From the NCBI GenBank assembly GCA_027062325.1, contig JAMOTN010000050.1, forward strand, positions 1 through 28,465: a DNA stretch of 28,465 nucleotides, given 5' to 3'. A program made the translations under genes and the position numbers. The stretch comes from a bacterium. Lineage in GTDB: Bacteria > JAMOTN01. Positions within the stretch are counted from its first letter, which is position 1. Every line of letters begins with the position of its first letter. The notes beneath the pieces were generated by a model. The model was not told the origin of the DNA. It did not search any database and worked only from the letters and a program-made list of their open reading frames with translations. Below are positions 23,816-28,465 of the stretch, piece after piece.

Positions 23816-25016
23816 GATATTTCTCACATTTATCGGATTTTTTCTCATTGTGGGTTACTTAGTATTTGCTTCTTCTGGAGTTTACGGAGTGAAACATTGG
23901 CGTCTAAAAAGTGATAGCTTACTTATCTTGAAAAGTGGAGAGTATCTGGCAAAGGGAAATGTACGAGTTTACATGGAAGATATGATGCTTCGTTGTCAGA
24001 GGTTGTTTTTCAACAACCAAAATGAGAGATTCAGAGCAGAAGGAGGAGTCTTTGCAGTACGTCAGGGAAGTAAGTTGTGGTGTAGTCGCATGTACACCGG
24101 TAAAACTACGAATGAGATAGTACTTGATGGTAATGTGAAGATTGACAGTGAAGATTATCGCGTTCAGGCTTCAAAAGCATTTTTCTACCGCGATAGAGAG
24201 ATGGTTTATATTCCCTCCTACCCCAAAGTGACAGAATTGAGTACTCGTCCGTTTAAGAATGCTGTGGTTGGGAGAGAGCTTTTTTACTTTGTTCAGAAGG
24301 AGAAAGGATATATAGAAGGAGATGTTAATGCTATTGTTTACTCTAACAATGGAGAAAAAACGCGTATAACTGGAAAAAAGTTGAACTTTTATCCCGGCGG
24401 AAAATTTGAGATGGAAGGAGACGTGAATGTTGTCCAAAAGGACCTAACGCTTTCTGGAGATAGAGGGGAATACTTTGCCACTTCTGAAATTTCGATAATG
24501 TACGGTAATGTAGTGGCGCGTACAAAAGACAGTGTATTGAGGTGTGGTTATTTAAAAAGTTTTTTGAAAGTTAGAAGACATTATGCTCAAGGATCTCCGC
24601 GCCTCATTAGATTTGAAAAGGGTAAGAAAGGCATAGTTACACTTGATTTAACGGCTGATGAGATAGAGATATACGATTCAGAGAAAAAGTTGATAGCGAG
24701 GGGGAATGTGCGTCTTGTAAGAAGTGGTGGTGGGGAGGATGCAGTTTTGACAAGTGATATGCTCGAGTACTATCAGGAACGAAATTTGACGGTTGCAATA
24801 GGTAATGTAAAGGTGGATAGAAAAAATATGACAGTTTATGGAGATAAGCTTTTTTACGATCATGAAAAGGATACAGTGGAAGTTGAAGGGAATGCTAGAG
24901 CTGAGCGAGTGGAAGGAAATAAAAAGGATGTGATATGGGGTAAGAAAATTGTTTACAATGCCCAAACTGGAAGGGTTGTGGTTCTCGGGGCATATGGAGA
25001 GATGAACGAAAAGTAG
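23802..25016 (+). CDS. LptA/OstA-like periplasmic protein with multiple OstA repeats
   Basis: 404 residues, about twice a usual LptA. A signal-like helix (about 5-28) is followed by several OstA-type beta repeats: LAKGNVRVYMEDMMLRCQRL (about 48-67), LDGNVKIDSEDYRVQASKAF, ITGKKLNFYPGGKFEMEGDV, and in the last third LIARGNVRLV, AIGNVKVDRKNMTVYGDKLF, VEGNARAE. LptA bridges the periplasm in LPS transport; an enlarged form could cover the distance with fewer subunits, or combine LptA with an LptD-like N-terminal domain. Overlaps the lptC-like gene by 14 bases. No LptB ATPase follows; the next gene is a FetA-type ATPase. Confidence 0.7.
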   Translation: MMRNKIFLTFIGFFLIVGYLVFASSGVYGVKHWRLKSDSLLILKSGEYLAKGNVRVYMEDMMLRCQRLFFNNQNERFRAEGGVFAVRQGSKLWCSRMYTGKTTNEIVLDGNVKIDSEDYRVQASKAFFYRDREMVYIPSYPKVTELSTRPFKNAVVGRELFYFVQKEKGYIEGDVNAIVYSNNGEKTRITGKKLNFYPGGKFEMEGDVNVVQKDLTLSGDRGEYFATSEISIMYGNVVARTKDSVLRCGYLKSFLKVRRHYAQGSPRLIRFEKGKKGIVTLDLTADEIEIYDSEKKLIARGNVRLVRSGGGEDAVLTSDMLEYYQERNLTVAIGNVKVDRKNMTVYGDKLFYDHEKDTVEVEGNARAERVEGNKKDVIWGKKIVYNAQTGRVVVLGAYGEMNEK

Positions 25017-25049
25017 TGTATTTGAATTTACTTGAGTGAGGAGAGGTTT

Positions 25050-25724
25050 ATGAGTGAAAGTACTCAAAGTACTATTCAGGGTGTGAATTCAGAGTTAGAG
25101 TTTGATTTTGAAGTTGATTATTTTGGTAGCTTTAAGGGAAGGTTGGAGTTGCCGTTGCTTTTGAAGGGAGATTCCGGCACGGGTAAGAGTACATTTTTAA
25201 AGTGCCTTGCAGGACTTGTAAAGTGGAAGGGGGATTTGAGCTGTTGTGGTGTTTCTTTCAGGTCAAATTTCTATAGACGAATAAGACAGCGATATATTGC
25301 ATATCTTCCTCAGGAGGTTTTATTTGCAGCGGAGACTGTGCGTGATGATGTTAAGTGGTTCAAAAAAGTGCTTGTTGGGTTTGATGGTAAAAAGTTTGAG
25401 CAGTTTATGGAGAGGTTTAAAACTTTAGAGCTTGTAGATAAAAAGTGGAGCGAATTGTCAGGCGGTGAGAAGAAGAGGATTTCGCTGTGCTTAATGTTGT
25501 CTCTTGATAGAAAAATTTATCTATTTGATGAGCCTTTGACTGGTTTGGACGAGAAAGCTATTGATGAATTCAAAAAAATTAGAAAGGAGCTATTTGAGGC
25601 TGGAAAGTTTTACGTATTAGTATCGCACATTGCTGACAGAGAATTTGATTTTGAAAAAGTGGTAAGAATTGATGAAATAATTTTTCCAAAGGCGAACACA
25701 ACGAAGATTGAACAGAGCTGTTAA
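25050..25724 (+). CDS. ABC transporter ATP-binding protein, FetA (YbbL)-like
   Basis: 224-residue ATPase with Walker A GDSGTGKST (40-48), Q-loop LPQE (Gln88), signature LSGGE (136-140), Walker B YLFDEP (Asp161), D-loop GLD and switch His in VSHI. The short length and the FetB-like permease 18 bases downstream identify the FetAB/YbbLM-type pair, implicated in E. coli in iron export and oxidative stress. It is not LptB although it follows the Lpt genes: LptB is larger in its C-terminal part and lacks a dedicated permease here. ATG 25050 is favoured by GAGGAGAGG upstream. Confidence 0.7.
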   Translation: MSESTQSTIQGVNSELEFDFEVDYFGSFKGRLELPLLLKGDSGTGKSTFLKCLAGLVKWKGDLSCCGVSFRSNFYRRIRQRYIAYLPQEVLFAAETVRDDVKWFKKVLVGFDGKKFEQFMERFKTLELVDKKWSELSGGEKKRISLCLMLSLDRKIYLFDEPLTGLDEKAIDEFKKIRKELFEAGKFYVLVSHIADREFDFEKVVRIDEIIFPKANTTKIEQSC

Positions 25725-25742
25725 AACGAGGAGTTGAAGTTT

Positions 25743-26498
25743 ATGACAGAAGTGGTAAGTATATCTTCAATTGATCTGCTATTTTCGTGGTTATTCATAG
25801 GATTTGCAGCAGCTGTTGCATGGTGGTTTTCTATTGGAAATGAAATTGACATACTCGTTGCTTCTGTCAGGGCTTTAATTCAACTGATGTTAATGGGATA
25901 CGTATTGAAGTGGTTGTTTTCTGGATTTTATGGGGTTTACGTGTATGTAGCTGTAGCGCTTGCAATTGCTGCGCACAATGCTTCAAGATACGATGATCAG
26001 AGACGATTATACTCTGTTATTGGATGTGGTGTTGCGATAACTTTCAGCGTAGTGGCAGTTTTACTGTTTTTGCGTTTTACGGGGATTGTTCCATGGAAAT
26101 CTCGATACCTGATACCGCTTTTGAGCATGGCTTTATCTAGCGCAATGTATGTAAGTGCTCAGACTGTAAAAAGAGTGGTTGAGTTCTTTAAGACTTCCTA
26201 TTCTCAGTTAGAGTGGATAATGTCAACTGGCGTAGGAGTAATAGATGCAATAAAAAGGGTCATATCTCCTCTTTTAAAGATTGCTTTGATTAATCGTGTT
26301 GAGTCATTGAGAATGGTTGGACTGATTCACCTTCCGGGTGGTATGACTGGAATGATACTGATGGGAGCGAAGTTGTGGACTGCGGTTAAGATGCAACTTG
26401 TGATAATGTATATTCTTACTACGACTGCTTTAATTTCTGCTGTTATATATGCTGTATTTTACTCTTATTTGATATTGCGTGAGAGGATGTACTTTTAG
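25743..26498 (+). CDS. ABC transporter permease, FetB (UPF0014) family
   Basis: 251-residue inner-membrane permease with about six to seven helices. The family signature LPGGMTGMILMGAKLWTAV, near residues 198-216, corresponds to the UPF0014/FetB LPGMMTG-IL-G motif, and a polar stretch RVVEFFKTSYSQLEW lies in the cytoplasmic loop. Partner of the preceding ATPase; the substrate in this organism is unknown, iron or another metal being the family precedent. CGAGGAG (25727-25733) supports ATG 25743 rather than the adjoining TTG. Confidence 0.75.
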   Translation: MTEVVSISSIDLLFSWLFIGFAAAVAWWFSIGNEIDILVASVRALIQLMLMGYVLKWLFSGFYGVYVYVAVALAIAAHNASRYDDQRRLYSVIGCGVAITFSVVAVLLFLRFTGIVPWKSRYLIPLLSMALSSAMYVSAQTVKRVVEFFKTSYSQLEWIMSTGVGVIDAIKRVISPLLKIALINRVESLRMVGLIHLPGGMTGMILMGAKLWTAVKMQLVIMYILTTTALISAVIYAVFYSYLILRERMYF

Positions 26499-26513
26499 TG
26501 GTGGAGTGGTTGA

Positions 26514-28049
26514 ATGGGTAAAAATGATGTTAGTCTTGAAGAGGGAGTTTTGGAAAGGGTAAAGGAGTTTGATGAGGCAGGGCTTGGGATTTTTAAGGGA
26601 AAGAGCTATCCTTTTAAAAAGCTTTTAACGTACAGCTATATACTTTTAGTTTTCATACTCATAACGGTTTTTTCGATGTTTATGATGTGGATATTCAATT
26701 TTTATGAGAAACAGTTGAACTTGACTGCCAATTTACTCGAAAGAAGCTTTAACACGGTTTATGCTCTTATAAAAGAACAAGCACGCCATTTTTTGAACTT
26801 TGTAGCAAGGACTAGACGCTTTGATTTACTTGACAGTGCGACTCTCTCATCCGATATATTCCCGTATTATCAGGAGGTACCACTTTTGGATAGCTTTTTT
26901 GTTTCCAGAAATAATGTGGAAAGTGAAGATGTGGTTTGCGTTGAAGGAAAGAAAGATGAGAAAAAAATTTATATTTGCGGAGTTGTATCGAGGAAGTGGT
27001 TGAGAGATAGCTTAATACCCAAAGGATTCAAGGTCATATATGCTCATGGGAAATTTAAGGTTAAGTGGAGTTCGGGGTTAAGATACAGGTTTATAGCTTT
27101 TGAAGTGGCTGTTCTCATGATTTCGCTTTTATTGGCTGTTGTCTTGGCAGAAATTTTTTCGGTTCGAATAGCAAAGTTTGTTGCTGAATTTTCACAGACT
27201 TTAAGACTATTGATAATGAGAGGAATGGGAGAGCGCTTTAATGAGGAAGTGTACTTTATAAAGGAATTTAAGGATTTAGCGGTTAACTTCAACAAGTTGA
27301 TGAATGAATTAGACAGCCTTAAGCGTGCAAAAGAAAACTTTTTAAAGGAGCTGGAGATTGCAAGTCGTGTTCAAAAAGAATTTCTTCCTACTATGAATAA
27401 GGCGCGTAAATTGAATGGTTACACCTTTTTTGCTATTACTCTTCCTGCTAAAATTGTAAGCGGTGATTTCTATGGATTTAAGGATAACAATGTATGGCTT
27501 GGAGATGTTTCAGGTAAGGGAGTTCCTGCTTCACTATTTATGGTAAAAGCAAGTGTTGCCATGGGAATGGCAGAAGGGGAAGACTTGGGGGAGATGTTTA
27601 GAGATGTGAATGAGTTTTTGGCTGAAAATAATGATGAATGCATGTTTGCCAGTATGTTTTGTGTATCTTTATCTGAAGTGGTGCAAGTTTTAAATGCAGG
27701 ATTTCCTGATCCGGTAATTGTGGAGAGTGGGAAGGGAAAGTTTTTGAGATTAAAGAGGTATCCGCCGCTTGGCTTTGATGATACTGTTATTTACGAGCCG
27801 AGCGTTATTGACTTAAAAGGAAAGGTGCTGGTTGCTTACTCAGATGGAGTGATAGAAACGGAGAATTATCGGGGGGAGCAGTTTGGTGAGGATAGGCTTT
27901 TAAAAGTTGTAGAGAATATGTGGAATTCAGCGCCGAATGATATGGCTCGTGGTATAATAAAAGCGGTTGAAGAGTTTAGAGGTAATATGCCTAAATTTGA
28001 CGATGTCAGTGTTTTAGTGATTGATGGAAGGACAAAAATTAAGGGCTAG
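26514..28049 (+). CDS. Membrane-bound PP2C (SpoIIE/RsbU-type) serine phosphatase sensor
   Basis: 511-residue signalling protein. Two membrane helices (about 40-62 and 193-213) bracket a periplasmic sensor region of about 130 residues, then a HAMP-like linker, the typical coiled EIASRVQKEFLP segment (281-292) and a PP2C-type phosphatase domain (about 305-505). Metal and catalytic motifs are SGDFYGF (Asp318), GDVSGKGVPASLFM (Asp331), YSDGVIE (Asp443) and FDDVSVLVI (Asp496/497). The usual NAGHN motif is NAGFPDP, with Phe397 instead of His. These enzymes dephosphorylate anti-anti-sigma (STAS) proteins in partner-switch systems. No STAS or anti-sigma kinase gene is in the window. Confidence 0.85.
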   Translation: MGKNDVSLEEGVLERVKEFDEAGLGIFKGKSYPFKKLLTYSYILLVFILITVFSMFMMWIFNFYEKQLNLTANLLERSFNTVYALIKEQARHFLNFVARTRRFDLLDSATLSSDIFPYYQEVPLLDSFFVSRNNVESEDVVCVEGKKDEKKIYICGVVSRKWLRDSLIPKGFKVIYAHGKFKVKWSSGLRYRFIAFEVAVLMISLLLAVVLAEIFSVRIAKFVAEFSQTLRLLIMRGMGERFNEEVYFIKEFKDLAVNFNKLMNELDSLKRAKENFLKELEIASRVQKEFLPTMNKARKLNGYTFFAITLPAKIVSGDFYGFKDNNVWLGDVSGKGVPASLFMVKASVAMGMAEGEDLGEMFRDVNEFLAENNDECMFASMFCVSLSEVVQVLNAGFPDPVIVESGKGKFLRLKRYPPLGFDDTVIYEPSVIDLKGKVLVAYSDGVIETENYRGEQFGEDRLLKVVENMWNSAPNDMARGIIKAVEEFRGNMPKFDDVSVLVIDGRTKIKG

Positions 28050-28072
28050 AAATTTGAATTGGAGGGATAGAT

Positions 28073-28465
28073 ATGAGGAGAAAAATGGAGAGGTTTATCT
28101 GGATTTTGGTTTTGATTGGTTTGGTGGCTTTTGTGGCTGTTTTCAACGCTAGATTGACAGCTTTTCAAGTAGCGGGAGGATTTGGTTTCTTGCTTTTCTG
28201 GCTGTTGGCTAACAGAATTTTATTTGGATTTTTGGGTATTGGGAGGATTTTGAAATGGGAAGATAAAGATTTTAATGTGGAGGAGAGGCAGTTTGTTTAT
28301 GAGCGGAGTACCCTTAAACTAAGTGAGTGTACAGTTTTGCCGCGTCTTGAACTTGCCCAGCTGTGGTATGCATCTTTAGAGCCTATAAAGTATGCTTTTT
28401 ATGGCTTTTACGTTCTCACAGTCGGATTTGATGTGATCTATACGATGGTTGTGGCAAGATTGGGG
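28073..28465 (+). CDS. Membrane protein of unknown function (3' truncated by window edge)
   Basis: Open from ATG 28073, with GGAGGG 6 bases ahead, to the end of the window (131 codons visible, no stop). The first ~65 residues form two hydrophobic helices (RFIWILVLIGLVAFVAVF and VAGGFGFLLFWLLANR), then a charged, probably cytoplasmic stretch with one cysteine (near residue 87), then a further hydrophobic segment. Adjacent to the phosphatase gene (23 bases). No family is recognised from the visible part. Confidence 0.5.
   Translation, partial: MRRKMERFIWILVLIGLVAFVAVFNARLTAFQVAGGFGFLLFWLLANRILFGFLGIGRILKWEDKDFNVEERQFVYERSTLKLSECTVLPRLELAQLWYASLEPIKYAFYGFYVLTVGFDVIYTMVVARLG

Noticed and set aside
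25050-25724. Reading the ATPase as LptB
   Set aside because: A FetB/UPF0014 permease follows directly and the ATPase is short, which fits FetA better.
1-28465. tRNA, rRNA, CRISPR, insertion sequence or prophage genes
   Set aside because: No cloverleaf, repeat-spacer pattern, transposase or integrase sign was seen on either strand by eye.

Overview
The window looks like chromosome of an anaerobic, probably thermophilic, motile bacterium with an outer membrane. It is AT-rich, and almost every gene lies head-to-tail on the plus strand with strong purine-rich Shine-Dalgarno sites. The clues are a complete Rnf ion-pumping ferredoxin:NAD oxidoreductase operon, Kdo/LPS genes (a metal-type KdsA, KdsD, KdsC, and LptC- and LptA-like proteins), and flagellar regulators (a FapA/DUF342 protein, FliW, CsrA, a FliO-like protein). 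The proteins are rich in Lys, Glu and Val. I do not assign a phylum. Spot counts on a few lines show G above C on the plus strand even inside the one minus-strand gene, so the plus strand is probably the leading strand here. No rRNA, tRNA, CRISPR array, insertion sequence or convincing rho-independent terminator was seen. No gene-free stretch exceeds 300 bases; the longest (19408-19595, 188 bases) is the divergent control region of the minus-strand gene.

Layout: (1) 1-2716, the 3' part of queA, a GspG-like pseudopilin, and a sigma-70 family factor whose promoter-contact residues are altered. (2) 2842-8796, rnfC-D-G-E-A-X-B. RnfX is a small membrane-anchored protein with one Fe-S motif spaced exactly like the N-terminal cluster of RnfB; RnfG is enlarged and RnfB has seven Fe-S motifs. 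(3) 8820-10786, an AmrS-type radical SAM enzyme and a SPOR-domain membrane protein. (4) 10877-16340, fapA, fliW, csrA, secG, an exported unknown, a DnaB-like ATPase with changed catalytic motifs, and a FliO-like protein. A sigma-28-like promoter may precede fapA. (5) 16363-19407, a lone 1014-residue exported protein on the minus strand. (6) 19596-25016, a DASS/SLC13-type transporter, kdsA, kdsD, kdsC and the LptC/LptA-like pair. (7) 25050-28465, a FetAB-like ABC exporter, a membrane-bound PP2C (SpoIIE/RsbU-type) phosphatase, and the start of a membrane protein cut by the window edge.

Rnf couples ferredoxin oxidation to NAD reduction and pumps Na+ or H+. FliW and CsrA form a known partner switch that ties flagellin export to translation. 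KdsD, KdsA and KdsC make Kdo, whose LPS product is moved by the Lpt system. The parts that familiar families explain least are RnfX, the degenerate DnaB-like ATPase in the flagellar/secretion run, the divergent sigma factor and the giant exported protein.
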